A stretch of DNA of 64,000 nt, from positions 1-64,000 of the forward strand of contig CAZKKN010000001.1 in NCBI GenBank assembly GCA_964553375.1, given 5' to 3'. Shown here piece after piece: positions 5,791 through 20,700 of the stretch; positions within the stretch are counted from its first letter, which is position 1; every line of letters begins with the position of its first letter. The translations under genes were made by a program, and so were the position numbers. This DNA is from UBA9715 sp964553375 (GTDB lineage: Bacteria; Actinomycetota; Coriobacteriia; Coriobacteriales; Eggerthellaceae). Under the pieces are notes generated by a model that was not told the origin of the DNA, ran no database searches, and saw only the letters and a program-made list of their open reading frames with translations.

Positions 5791-8700
5791 AGCTCCCTGG
5801 TGATCGGCACCGCTGCCGAGCAGGCAACGGAGCCGGAGGAAACCCCGGACATGTCGGATAGCACCATCTCGGGCGACATAGACATCACTCCCACGCCCGA
5901 CGACTTCACGCTGGAGACCACGCGCGCCTACGCCATGCTGGACAGGAACGGCACCCTGAACTTCATGCGCGATTACGACACCAACACGCATGCGTCCGGT
6001 GCCGCGGGCGCCATCTCCATCCTTTCGGTGAAGGCCCCGGAGCTGAACGACACGGGCGTTAACGGCACTTGGTACTACGCCAATGGCACCAGCACCGCCG
6101 CAGATGCCGGCTTCGAGAACGTGCGGTACACCGCTGCTGCCCAGGTGCCCTGGCACAGTGTGCGCTCTCAGATCAAGGCCGTGCGCTTCTGGGACGAGAT
6201 CCATCCCGTAAGCGTGGCCTACTGGTTTGAGGGAACCGCCATCAAAGAGTTCGCTCCGAACAAGTCGGCTGCAGGCAACGTGCTGTTCAACTGCAACAAT
6301 GTGGAGTCGTTCCGCAACTTCTTCTATAACGCCAAGTCGCTGCATACGGCTGACCTGCGCGGTGTGCTGCGCAAGAACGCCGAAGGCGCCTACGTGAACA
6401 ACACCTTCAAGGCGTGGGATTGGATGTATGCCTTCGGCCATGACACCTCTGCCAACGACAACCTGACGAATATATATTTGAATGGCTTGACCACCGGCAC
6501 CAACCCCGACACGGCAGCCGCCGATCGCGGTGCGACCTTGCGGTACATGTTCCAGAATTCGGTCCATCTGCAAGAGATAGACCTGCGCGATTTCAACACC
6601 AGCAACGTCACCCGCATGGATTGGATGTTCTATAACTGCCAGCGCCTGCAGCGGGTGAACATGGCCAACATGGACGTGAGCCACGTGCAGAACATGCAGG
6701 GTATGTTCGATGACAGCGAATACCTCACCACTGTGGTCACCACCGGGTGGGATACCCGGGCGGTGACCGACTTCCGCCAGATGTTCCAGGACTGCTACTG
6801 GCTGACCGAGCTGGATATGTCCACCTGGAACACCCAGGCAGTGGCCCAGACGCTGGATACGATGTTCCGCGGTCGTAATAGCAGCAACGCCGTGATAGAG
6901 ATCGCCTACGGCCTGCGCTCCATCACCTTGGGCCGCAACTTCAACACCAACCCCAACAGCAAGGGTCAGCTGTGGGTGCCCAATGGCAACACCCAGTTCA
7001 GCGGTAGCTATGCGTTTACCAGCTACCTTCAGTCCGACGGCTACTGGGATGCCGATGGCAAGTACTTCGCAAGCCCGCTGGTGGTAGACAGCGCCTTCAA
7101 GATCATCAGCGGCCCCGAAACCGCTGCGGTTGGTAGCACCTTGTTCTTCGTGGGCGAAACGGGCAAGGACAACCCCAACGCCGTGAAGCGCGAGTTCCAC
7201 TGGCAGCAGCAAAAGCGCGCCTACGTGCACATCAGCGAAGCTGGCGACATGAAGTTCTTCCGCAGCTCCTTGGAGTTCTGGGACGACACCATGGTGCTGG
7301 GCGACGACGTGTACGACGGCACCGCTACGTTCGGCGCTGCCGGCTGGGTGTACACTGTGCCGGAGCAGGCCGAGGTGGCCGACATAACCAGCCCGGCTGA
7401 CCTGCCGTGGAACCAGTATCCGCGCAACACCCTGAACACTCCGGGCACCGATTCGGCGGGCAAGCAGCTCTATTGGGCCACGGACGTGAAGAACATCGAT
7501 TACTTCAACTATCCCGTGTACCCCAAGACCACCGCTCATTGGTTCGAGGGCATGAGCAACCTGCGCAACCTGCGTCGCATGACCGGGGCGCTGGCCACCC
7601 ACGACACCCGCTCCATGAGCGCCATGTTCAAGGGTTGCACCAGCCTGGTGACCACCAGCTTCAACACCGGTTTGGACTTGGGCAACAACTTCCGCACCGG
7701 CACGGTGGAGGACTTCTCCAGCATGTTCGAAGGCTGCACCTCCATCACCACCTTGGCGCTGGGTGCCTTCTTTACCCCGGCAGCCACCAATATGCGCAAC
7801 ATGTTCAAGGACTGCGTGAACCTGACCAGTCTCACGTTCACCCTATCCGGCCAGCCGGTGATGTTCATCACCGATAACGTGACCGATATGCACGGCATGT
7901 TCCAGAACTGCGGGAAGATCTCCACGCTGAACATCGCCACCTTCGTGGTGCGCAAGGTGACAGACATGGGCGATATGTTCGCTGGCTGCACGTCGCTGAA
8001 CGCGCTGACCACCGGTGATTACTTCAGCTTCCGTGGCGGATGGACCGTGGACGACACGGGCAGGACCCAAGAGCTGATCAAAGACACGGCCAAGATGGCT
8101 GTGCTGCCGGATTACCTGGACCGCTCCCATATTGACCCCATGGGCTATTACACCGGCAAATGGGTGATGCCCGAGGCGATGGGCGATGTGGACAACGTGA
8201 TAACTGCCATGTGGTCGGAGGAGATTCGCGACCAGTACACCGGCTCCATGAACGGCACGTTCCGCTGGGAGAAGAACGTCACGTACTCCTACGCCATCTA
8301 CACGCCCAGCGACACCACGCTGACCTTCTTCCGCGACCCCAGCCCCACACTGGTGACCGCTGCAGGCCAGAACGTGACTGTGCAGGTGAACGGCCGCAAC
8401 ATGACCGGTTATGTGTGGCGCGGTTGGGTGAGCGGCAACGAGGGCTTCGAGGCATACAACACGGCCGAAACCGACGACTCCGGCAGGTCCGAAGCTGGTA
8501 GCGTGGGCTACGGCCGGTACAGCAGCCGCCCGTGGAACTCCTATGCGGCCTCTATCACCCGCGTGAACTTCCTGAACCAGATCAAGCCCTACAGCACCAA
8601 GCATTGGTTCGCGGGCTTCACCGCGCTTACCGAGGTGAACCTCAACGGGAACCTGGACCTGTCTGAGTGCACCAGCATGAACTCCATGTTCGAGAACGCA

Positions 8701-11700
8701 AGTGCGCTGTTCTACCTGGATCTCTCGGGCTTGGATACCAGCAAGGTGGTGGACTTCAGCCACCTGTTCTGGATGTCCACTAATGTTAATGCCAAGCTGA
8801 ACCGCGTGGACTTCACCGGCTGGGATACCTCCAGCGGCAAGGCGTTCGACTCCATGTTCTATTACTGCGTGAACCTGACCACGCTTGATCTGTCCATGTT
8901 CAATACCGGCAATGCCGATGCAACCGTGTATCACCATGGCACCATAATGAGCGGCATGAACGCCATGTTCAGCGGATGCAACAGCCTGAACAAGGTTGTT
9001 CTGGGCTCCAGCCTGCTCGCTTGGGGCAAAGGTAACGCCCTCACCGGCGGCGCACGCTTCACGCTGCCCAGCGCACCCAACAATCAGGCATACACCGCCA
9101 ACTGGGTGGCCCCCAACGGCACCGCTTATTCCGTCGCGGATCTGCGCGATACCTACTTGGTGAACAACGACCCAACCGGCACGTACATCTGGCAGCGCAA
9201 GGACCAGGCCTACGCCCTGTTGGAGAACAACGGGCGGTTGCAGTTCTTCCGCGATGCTGCCGGCAAGTTTTACAACGGCTTCCAGATGACCGCCACCACC
9301 CAGGCAACCAGCGGTAAGTTGGCAAGCGGCACCAGCGTAAGCGCCGCCAAGCCCGGCACGGTGTTCACGGGCTTCGAGGACACGGAGAGCATCCCCTGGC
9401 TGAACAACGCCCTGGAGGTGAAGACTGTCTACGTGCAGGGAACCATAAGCCCGGTCAGCATGGCCGAGTGGTTCAGCGGCATGAAGAACCTCACCAGCAT
9501 CAACAGCCTGGGCATCGGTGATAGCAGCGGCCGGTTCATCGATACGCGCCGCGTGACCAACATGAACTATATGTTCCGCGAGTGTAGCGGCTTGCTTACC
9601 ACCAACAACAATTCCAACATCCAGCAGTTCCTCAACCGCCTGGATATGTCCTACGTGCGCACTATGCGCGGTATGTTCCAGGACTGCACGGGCATAAGCC
9701 AGCTTAACCTGAGCACGTGGCGTACGTTCTGGGTCACGGATATGTCCAACATGTTCAGCGGCTGCGTGAAGCTGGATACGCTTACGCTTATAGGCAACAA
9801 TGCCCTGAACAGTGTGTTCCGCACTAACCACGTGGAGAACTTCAGCGGCATGTTCGGCGGCCTTACCAAGATGGCCAAGCTGGACCTGCGTTACTTCAGC
9901 ACCGAAAGCGCGGTGAACATGTCAAACATGTTCAATGGCGATACGTCCCTGCGCTCCATCAACCTGGGCAACGACTTCAGCTTCCGCCCGGCAAAGGTGG
10001 AGAACACCTCGTGGCGCCCGCTGCTGCCCGATGCCAAGAACTCCCAGGTATACAGCGGCGAGTGGCAGACGCCCAGCACTACATGGGATGGCGATGGCGC
10101 CGCCCTTGCCCAGACGATCACCGACAGCTACGACGGCCCCATGGGCACCTTCACCTGGGCAACCGGTAAGTCCAAGGCCTATGCGGTGATTTGGAACAGC
10201 GCTGCTCCCACCACGGATAGCAATGCCTACGACACCATGACCTTCTTCCGCAGCGAGCAGACCTACGCTCACAAGGCCCGCAACACCCGCGTGACCTTGA
10301 GCGACGGCCGCACGGTGGTGGGCCAGGTCATCCAGTACTACGGCAGCGAGACCACCCAGCCCTTCGAGACCAAGGAAGGCAGCACCGATAGCTATGGCAC
10401 CACCTTCGGCTATGGCAGCACCGCCGCACCTTGGTACGGCTGGCGCGGCAGCATTACCGATGTGGAGTTCATAGACGAGATAGCCCCCCTGCATACTGAC
10501 TACTGGTTCCAGGACTTCACGGTGCTGCGCAGCGTGGAGTTCAACGGCAAGCTGGATCTGTCCCAGTGCGGCTCCATGCTGGGTATGTTCCAAGGGGCCG
10601 GCGACCGCTTGGCCTATGTGGACATGAGCGGCATGCAGACGAGCAACGTGCGCACGTTCCAAAGCATGTTCAACGGCTGCACGGGTCTGACTGAGGTGAA
10701 CTTGGATGGCCTGGATACTTCCAGCAGCGCCAGCTTCTACCGCATGTTCTATAACTGCAACCAGCTGACCCACGTGAACCTGTACAGCTTTGACAGCAGC
10801 GTGTGCCTGGATGGGCACATTGCCAATATGTTCGAGAGCTGCGCTCGCCTGAACACGGTGACCTTCGGGCCCAACTGGTCGTTTGTGGGCAACGCCACCA
10901 TGACGGATAAGACGCATGCTCTGCTTATGCCGTCTCACGCTTCCAACTTGAACACCGTCTACAACAGCGAATACCGCTGGGACACCCCGGCTGGCCGCAG
11001 CCTCACACCGGCCGAGTTGCAAGCGGAAGCCTTGGCGGGCACGCTGGATGCCGACGGCACCTTCACCTGGACGCGCAACCAACAGGCCTATGCGGCCTTG
11101 AGCCCCAATGGTGCTTTGCGCTTCTTCCGCGATGCAGTGGGCAAATACGAGAACGGCAAGACCTACGATGATCTGACGTTCCGCAAGCTGAACGTGCCGG
11201 AGCGTACTGGCCTGGTGGCTGACTCCAACAAGACGGGCATCGTGTTCACGGACTTCGAGACCACGGGCAAGGTGCCCTGGGCCGAATACGCCAGCCAGGT
11301 GAAGTTCATCGATGCCGAAGGCCAGTTCATCCAGCCTACCAGCTGTGCGGAATGGTTCGCCAATATGACGAACTTGAAGTACTTCAACATAACCAATGCC
11401 GATCAGTTCGACACCAGCTTATGCACGGACTTCACTGGCATGTTCCGCAACTGCAGCAACCTGGTGTTCCTGTGCAATTCCAGCTATGGCAATACCAGCC
11501 AATACCTGAACTTCCGCAGCGCCCGCAGCTTGAAGGACATGTTCAAGGGCTGCACCAAGCTGGAGAGCATTCCGTTCAACCAGGCGCGCCACACCACCAG
11601 CTATGTGACGGATGCCAGTGGCATGTTCGAAGGCTGCACCAACCTTACCGATGTGACCTTCAATACCAACAATGCTGGTGCCCAAACGTGGTTCCGCCTG

Positions 11701-14700
11701 GAGAACTGCACCAACTTCAGCCGTATGTTCGCCGATTGCACGGTGCTTCGTGGTCCCTATACGGCTGTGTTCGATAGGCCTACGATGAACCTTGCCAATC
11801 TGAACACGCGCGCCGCTACAGATATGAGCGAGATGTTTGCGAATTGCACCTCCTTAGAGCGCCTCAACCTGGGCACCCAATGGTCCTGGAGCGGCAACGG
11901 CATAACGGTGGAATCCGGCAAGCGTGCCTACCTGCCTCAATACCAGGCACGGGCCATGTATACCGGCAACTGGATCACCCCTGCGGGCAGCTCCATGCCG
12001 CCGGTGGGTGCAGGCAACCTTACCGATACTTACCGTGGACGCGTGGATGGCTATTACTATCGCGACGAGAATGGCAGCTTCCCCTATGCCATCCTTGATC
12101 AGAGCACCCGCACCCTCACGTTCTTCCGTGACACGCAGCGCTATGTGAACCAGACCACTCAGACGGTAAATGTGAAGAACCGTGGTTACATCAAGGGCAT
12201 CGTGTTCAGCAACTTCACAGCGGCGCAAGTGAGCAGCTCCACTGTGGCGCAGCTGCATGCGGTGAGCATCGAGAACATCGAACCCTGGGGTGGTGAGGCC
12301 ACGGCAAAGAAGCTGTGGTACAACAACCGCGGTCAAATTGATACTGTTGACTTTGCAGATTACATCGCTCCGCGTGATGCCTATACCTATTTCTATAACC
12401 AGTACACGTTGACCACGTTCAAGCATAACGGCATGTGGGATCTTTCCCGCTGCTCCCGCACTCAGGAAGCGTTCGAGTACTGCCGCTCCTTGAAGACCAT
12501 CGACCTTTCAGGCATCGATGTAAGCAATGTGCGTGGTATGTACCAGATGTTCGCGAACTGCAACAATCTGATTTCCGCCAACCTGGCCGGATGGAATGTG
12601 CGTAACGTAAACGATGTGCGCTTCTTCTTCGCGAATTGCTTCGCCCTTGCTTCTGTTGATCTGTCGTGGCAGAACACTCAGCATCTCGATTACGTAAGCC
12701 TCTTCTTCTGGCATTGCTATAACCTGAAGACCCTTGACTTATCCACCTGGGATAGTCGCGGTATGATGAGCACCACCGCTTGGAGTAATTCTTCCTGGGA
12801 GGGCTATACGCTGAACGGTACTTATGGCCCCAATTGGTTCATGTACGAAAGCGGCATAACTGAGGTAACCGTTGGGCCGAATTGGATATGGACCGGCGGC
12901 CGCTCTGATACGTCTTATCATATCCACACGCCGGCGCCTCCTGCGGCCAATGCACTCTACACGGGGTATTACATTGCTCCTGATGGTCAGCGTGTGACCA
13001 GTCCCGACTGGTCTTGTTTCTACAACTACCAAATGCCTGGTACGTATCGCTTGGAACGCGCTACCACCCAGGCTTATGCCGCATTCCCGGTAGCCACCGA
13101 AAGCACCACAACACCCGATGAAACGCTGTACTTCTTCCGCGACACCGCTGGGAAGTATGAGAGTGGCATGCAGTATGCCGAGGTCACCTTCAACGACGGC
13201 AGCGCCAACAAGACGCTGGATCAGGCTATCGTATTCACGGACTTCGAGTACACCACTGATGTGCCCTGGGCCAATTGCGAGATTCGCCCTGATCTTATGA
13301 GCGAGATCCGTAACGTCCAGTTCTGCCAGCTCCTCAAACCCGATTCCATCAAGGGCTGGTTCCAGGATATGACGGCACTGCGTTCCATCACCAGGCCGCA
13401 GAACCTGAATACCGAGAACGTCACGGATATGAGCTACCTGTTCAGTGGCTGCACCTCCTTGGCGGAGCTGGATCTGTCTACTTGGTATACCGGCAACGTA
13501 ACCAACATGGAAGGTATGTTCCAGGACGCCACTATGCTCACTATTCTGCGGTTCTTCGCGAGCAACGCAGATCCCGATGTGCAGAGCACGGCTCAAGGCA
13601 ACATCAAGTTCCGCACGCCCAACGTGACCAACATGTCCCGCATGTTCGCGGGCTGCGACAGCTTGGCCACGCTGGATCTGCGCTCCTTCAACACCGACCG
13701 GGTAACCACCATGGCCGGCATGTTCGAGGACACTAGCCACCTGTATTCTGTGGCTGTGGGCTATAACTTCAGCTTCGCCGGCGGTGGCATAACCAGCACT
13801 GCAGCCAAGGCGCTGTTGGAGGATCCGCCTTCCTTCTCGCCCTACACGGGCAAGTGGGTGGCACCGAACAAGCAGGCCTACACCGCGCTGCAGCTGCGCG
13901 ATGAATACACCGGTCCCATGCGCGGTGGCACCGCCAGCGCCCCGCTTGCCTTCGAGTGGCAGACGGGCGGCAGCCGCGCCTACGCGCTGCTGGAAGACGA
14001 TGGCACTTTCACATTTTTCCGTGATGAGACCGTATACGGCAACAATACGCTGGTGACGGATATTCAGCTGGAAGGCCGTACGGCAAGCGGTCGCATCTTC
14101 GCGGACTTCGAGAGCCTGAACACGAACGGCACCAACACTTATACCACGGTGCGGTGGTATAACTATCGCATGCAGGTTCGTAGCATAGTATTTGAAGAGG
14201 CCATAAGCCCCACCATCTCTACGGCATGGTGGTTCTACGACATGGACAATCTGGAGCACGTGGACTTCCGTGATAACCTTCATACCAGCCTGGTGCGCTA
14301 CATGCGCGGCATGTTCTATGGCACGCAGCGGCTCACCTCGCTTGACCTGAGCGGGTTCGATACCCATGGCGTGACCGACTTCGGCTATTTCTTGAATGCC
14401 ACGGATGCGTTGGAGTACGTGGACTTGTCCGATTTCCATGTGTCGCTTACGGCAACGACCGAATACTTCTTCAATAGAACCAACCGCTTGCGCACTATCG
14501 CGCTGGGCAAGAACTGGACATTCGGCGCTCAGCGCACATCCAACGCAGTGTTCAGCAATCCGCCCAAAGACGAGTTGTACACCGGTAGCTGGCTCGATCC
14601 CAAGGGCGTTGCCCGCACGGCAGCGCAGATCGCTACCGGCTACAACAACACCATGGCCGGCACCTTCACCTGGCAGCGCAACACCAGCCAGACGGCTTAT

Positions 14701-17700
14701 GCGCTGTTGGATACCAGCAACACCCTGCGGTTCTTCCGCAGCACCACGCCGTATGCAGCGGGCGTGCATGCCACGGCCGATGTGCGCATTGGCAACGTGG
14801 ACTATGCCGGCACCTTGTATACGAACTTCGAGGAAGGCTCTGCCGTGCCTTGGACCGCAGATGCGGCCAAGGTGCATTCGGTGGTCTTCCATCATCGCAT
14901 CGTGCCCGAGAGCACCGCGAACTGGTTCGCCGATATGACCGACTTGCGTGTGGTGAATTGGGGTGCCAATAATGCCACTGCCAACACTGGCACCGGCACC
15001 CGCAAGCTGGACACGTATCGCGTGACCGATATGAGCAACATGTTCAAGGGTTGTGTGAACCTTACCAACCTGGATATGAGCGGCCTCATCGTGGACAACG
15101 TTACCAACCTGGAGGGCATGTTCCAGGATTGCACACGCCTGCGCACGCTGAACTTCCGCTACAACAACGCCGACGGCCAGGCTCTGAGCTTCCGCCCGTG
15201 GCAGGCCACCAACATGGCGCGCATGTTCAAGGGCTGCGAGACGGTGATCACCCTTAACCTGGTGGACTTCTACACCAGTCATGTTACCGACCTCACGGAT
15301 ATCTTCACGGGCTGCACGGACATGAGCACCATCGTGTTCGGCCAGAACTTCTTCTTCAACGGGGCTGGCATCACTGATCAGTCCAAGCAGGCCCTGCTGC
15401 CCGAAGGCCCCAACCCGCCCTATACCGGCTTCTGGAAGAAGGGTGGCGTGATCCTGCCCAACACCAACATGCGCGATGCCATGGTGCGGGGTGGCAAGCT
15501 GTCCGACAACTCCACGTGCTATGGCACCTGGACATGGGATACCAACCCCACCGACACCTATGCCACGGCGCTGTTCGTCCCGGTGGAGGGTACCAACCTG
15601 TTCGATGTGCTGTTCTATCGCAGCAACACCAAGTATGCCGACAACAACACGGCCAGCACCAGCGTTACCGTGCATGGCACCATGTACACGGGCATTAACT
15701 GCGGTGGCTTTGAAGAGGGCGGCAACATCCGCACCTGGAACAGCTACAAGGGGCGCATCCGCTCCGTGGACTTCTTGGATAAGGTGGTGCTGCATCCCAG
15801 CTGGAGGTATGGTGGTGCTGGAACCAACAGCGCGGCTATCTTCATGAACATGACTGCTTGCCAGCGCTTCAGCGCCGGCAACGGCAATCTGGATCTGCGC
15901 CGCATCACCGATTTAGGGAACTTCTTCTTCGGCAATACTGTGCTTACTAATATGGACCTGCGTGGGCTTGATACCTCCCATGTGACCGTAATTCACTCTA
16001 TGTTCGAGAACTGCTATAAGTTGCTGTATGTGGACTTGAGCAGCTTCGATACGTCCCAAGTGACCAATATGAATGACGTATTCTGGCAGTGCTTCGAGTT
16101 GGTGGATGTGAATTTGAGCAGCTTCGATACGTACAATGTGACCTCTATGGCTTATTTCTTCGGTTGCTGCTACTCGTTGGCCTCTTTGGACTTGTCGCAT
16201 TTCGACACCTCCAAGGTGACCAATATGGCCTTTATGTTCCACAGAACCGACAGCTTGGCTTATCTGAATATCCGTGGGTGGGATACCTCTAAGGTGACCT
16301 CCATGCTGAATTTCATGGGAAATCAAAACTACAATTCGATGTCCGCAGTTGAGGCCCGTACCAAGGGACATCATCTGCTGGAACTTGACTTGACGGGCCT
16401 CACCTTCGAGAACTGCACCGATATGCGCTATGCGTTCAAGAACTGCACCAGCTTGCGTAAGCTGATCATGCCCGACTTAAATACCCGGAGCGTGACCACG
16501 GCCAACATGGTTGATTTCTATACCGGCTGTAACGCCTTGGAGAGCATCACCATCGGCAAGACCTACGGCTTTGACAAGCAGTCATTCTTGGCGGCCCCCA
16601 ATACCGCCCCCTACAGCGGCCGCTGGCTGGCGCCTAATGGTTCCCCTTATGCCAACAACCAGTTGCAGGCCAACTGCCAGGGCATGGCAGGCGAGTACAC
16701 GTGGGAGCGCAGCAGCGCCAAGGCCTATGCCGTGCTGGATGCCACCGGCGTGCTGACCTTCTTCCGCAGTGCATCCACCTACGATTCCAGCACCACCAGT
16801 GTGTTAGTGAACAACGTGACCATAAACGGCACGGTGTATACGGACTTCGAAGAGCGCGACCCGCAGCTGGGCATTGCCTGGGCAAGCGACAAGCTGAAAG
16901 TGCGTGAGGTGCGCTTCGAGAATCCCATCCAGCCCACCAGCACCGCCAACTGGTTCGCTGGCATGAGCAACCTGGAGGTGTTCACGCCCTTTGCGGCCAC
17001 GGACATCACCACTAAGCAGCGCGGCAACCTGGACCTGAGCCGCTGCACCAGCATGGCCAACATGTTCCAGGGGTGCTCGTCGCTGTTTGAGGCGGACTTC
17101 ACCACCATCACCGCCAGTGCGGCGACCAATATGTCTGGCATGTTCGATGGCTGCGAGAGCCTGACCAAGCTGGATCTGGCTACGCTCAACACACCCAACC
17201 TGACGGATGCCAGCAACATGTTCCGCAATTGCTTGGTGCTGAACGAGCTCATCATTCCCGCTTTCGACACGCGCAATGCGCAGCGTTTGGGCGGCATGTT
17301 CCAGAACTGCAACAAGTTGGATAAGGTGGTTCTGGGTTCGCGTTGGTCCTTTAAGGGCAACGGCATAACCGATGAGGCCAATATGGCGCTTCTGCCTACG
17401 CCGCCCACAGATGAGCCGAACGACGGCAAATGGTATGCCAGCGTGGATGACAAGACTTATACTCCGCTTGCCATTCGTGATGCCTATAATCCCAACATGG
17501 CGGGTAATTACACCTGGAACAAGACGGGCAGCATGGCGTTCGCTGTGCTGGATGCCGCCGGTACCATGACCTTCTTCCGCAGCTTCAATGCAGAGACCAC
17601 TAGCGTGAGCGTCGGTAAGACGGTGACCTTGAGAGATGGAAGTGTAATCGCGGGAACCGTGTTCAAGGTGTTCGAGGATGTGTCGATTACGCAGTGTTAT

Positions 17701-20700
17701 GCTGCAGGTAATCCTTCGGCGACTTATATTCCATGGAATGGAAGCTATCGTGCACAGGTGAAAAGAATCGTATTCACGGATCGCATTAAGCCGATATGCA
17801 TGTACAATTGGTTCCGCGATATGCCCAATCTTGTGTCTTTCAGGACTAATGGAAACTTGGACACATCGCGATGTGAATCTTTTGAGCACTTGTTCATAAA
17901 CTGCACAAGTCTGACAGATATCGACCTGAGCAGTTTGGATACTTCCCGCGTATGGAATATGTGTCAGGTATTCCAAGGGTGCACGAATCTCGTAAGAATA
18001 AATCTAGACGGTTGGAATACCTCCCAAGTCAGATATTTTTGGATGATGTTCTATGACTGCAAGAGTCTGGAGTCAATTGACCTTAGTGGGTTTAGAACAC
18101 CGAATGCGCGCGTATTCCAGCAAATGTTCCAAGGATGCATAAAACTACAGAGCATTCAAATTGACTTTGACGGCAGGCGCGCGACTGCAACCGATCCTGG
18201 CATACCGGACCCAGAGCCGATGACTCCCAGCAATTCTCTTGGAGCTACCGGGTTTGATCAGATGTTCGCCGGTTGTACAGATTTGACCGAAGCGAAAATC
18301 TCCATCGTGATTCCCTCTGGAACAAGAATGGAAGGCGGGGCAATTCGCACCGACCGCTATAATGGGGTATTTACGAATATGTTTAATGGATGCTCTAACC
18401 TGCGCGTGGTGGACTTCAGCGGCATGGTGAGTGATTCTTCGGGTAACAATTGGACCAACATGTTCACTGGTTGCGCCAAGATGGGCAGGCTCATCGTAAG
18501 CGACAAGTTCTATATGGGTGCCAGCAAGGCGCTCCCCAACCCCGCATCTTGGGGTGGCGGCTCTCCGTATACCGCGGATGCCTGGGTGAACGAGGATAAC
18601 ACGGCGCAGGTGGCCATCAACACCTCTACGCTCACGGGTTATACCGGCTTCCACGCGGGCACCTGGGTGTGGCAGAAGCAGGATATCCCGGCATTCGCCA
18701 TGGTGGCCAATGCAGACACCAACCATGAATCCGCGCTGGTGTTCTTCCGGGCGAAGTCCAGCGACCAGGAACTGGGCGAGGGCCGTACTGCCACGGTGGA
18801 TAGTGTGACCTACACTGGCACGGTATATGGCAACTTCGAAACCACGGGTGCCACCCCGTGGCTGGAGAAGGCAAGCCAGATCACCAAGGTGCACTTCCAG
18901 TCCAACACCACCATTGTGCCCTCCAAGACGGCCGAGTGGTTCAAGGGCCTCACCAACGTGCGCACGTTCGAGAATCTTCAGCGCTTGGATATGCAGCAGG
19001 TGACGGATGCCAGCTACATGTTCCAGGGCTGTGCCAGCATCACCAACCTTGACCTGCGCAGCTTCTATACCACCAACTTGGTGAACACCACCGGCATGTT
19101 CCAGGATTGCCTGACCCTTACCGGTTTGGATCTGTCGCACTTCGATACCAGCCGCGCCAAGGTGCTCACGGATATGTTCGACAACTGCCCGCTGTTGCGC
19201 AGCGTAACGCTGGGCAAGCGCTTCAACTTCAAGGGCGACGGCACCGGTACCGAGGAAGAGTGGGCCGTGCTGCCCACCCCGGCCCGCCAGGCCGCCTACA
19301 CCGGCCAGTGGGAAGCGCCGGATGCCTCCGTGTATTCGGCCACGGCTCTGCGTGACGTATACAACCCCACCATGGCTGGCACCTACAACTGGGCCACGGG
19401 CAACGCCGGTTATGCCAGCGTTATCCTGTACCCCAACAACGGCCAGGCCTATAACCAATCCACTGCAACCTATACGGCGTTCTTCGCGCATACCGAGAAA
19501 AACTATGTGAACAGCAGCGGTGCTCCCACATGGACCGCTGTTGGCACGCCTACCAAGGTGCAAAGCGCCATTGGCGTGGAGATGCTTCCCGGCCGCGTGA
19601 GCGATACGGGTATCATTCAGAACTTCTACGCCATAAGCGGCTTCGAGAACAACGACCTGCCCAGCTTGTGGACGGGCGTGGGGGCCACCAACCCCTACAA
19701 GGCGCGCATCACCGAGGTGCGCTTCCTGGATCAGTTCGCCCCGGCAACGCTGAAGAACATGTTTAACGGCTTCACCGGCCTTAAGACCATAGACCTCACC
19801 AACCTGTCCACGGCCTATGTAAGCGACATGACCGGCATGTTCCAGGGCTGCACCCGATTGGAGAACTTCCTCACCTTCGACAGCCAGATCCCCGTGGAGT
19901 CCGAGGACGGCACCAGCTCCCTGCCGGAGCGCACGGACACGCTGCCCCTGCTGAACACCAGCCGTGTGCGCACGTTCAACAACATGTTCAACGGCTGCTC
20001 TTCGCTTACCAGCCTGGATTTGCGGGCGTTCAACACCGCCCTGGCCGAGGAGTTCACCGGCATGTTCTTGGGCATGACCAAACTCACCGATTTGCGCGGC
20101 CTGCAGAACTTCAACACCAGCGGTGTGTGGAACTTCAGCAGCATGTTCCAGAATTGCAGCAGCATGACGTCTATCGATACCTCTAAGTTCGATACCGCCA
20201 ATGCCATCAACATGGGCAACATGTTCAACGGCTGCAGCAAGGTGGAGACCTTCGACCTGCGCAACTTCAACACCGCCAAGGTGTGGAACTTCACCAGCAT
20301 GCTGGGCAATTGCACGTCCCTGCTTAACCTGGATGTGAGCAGCTTCAATACAGCTGCGGGCACCAGCTTCAAAACCATGTTCAAAGGCACCAGCGCCATC
20401 ACCCGCATGGATCTGGAGACCTTCGACACCCGCAAGGCAACGAACTTGGGTCAGATGTTCGACGGCTGCACGGCGCTGCGCTGGATTAAGCTGAGCCGTG
20501 AGTTCGACTTCAAGGGTGTGAACACCGGCACCACCAACAACAGCGCCAATTGGGCCATCCTGCCCAACCCCAGCACCGCAAACACCTATCTGGCCAAGTG
20601 GGCTATGGAAGACGACGAGAGCCAGCAGTTCAGCGCTACCGAGCTGCAATCGCGCACCATGAGCGAGATTGCCCATACCTGGGTGTGGGCGCGCAATGGC

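Noticed and set aside
5708..5803. Apparent C-terminus (stop at 5801-5803) of the protein between the gaps
   Set aside because: It arises only from reading through 100 N in the wrong frame. The other frame continues the S8 domain (STSYAAA) and stays open.
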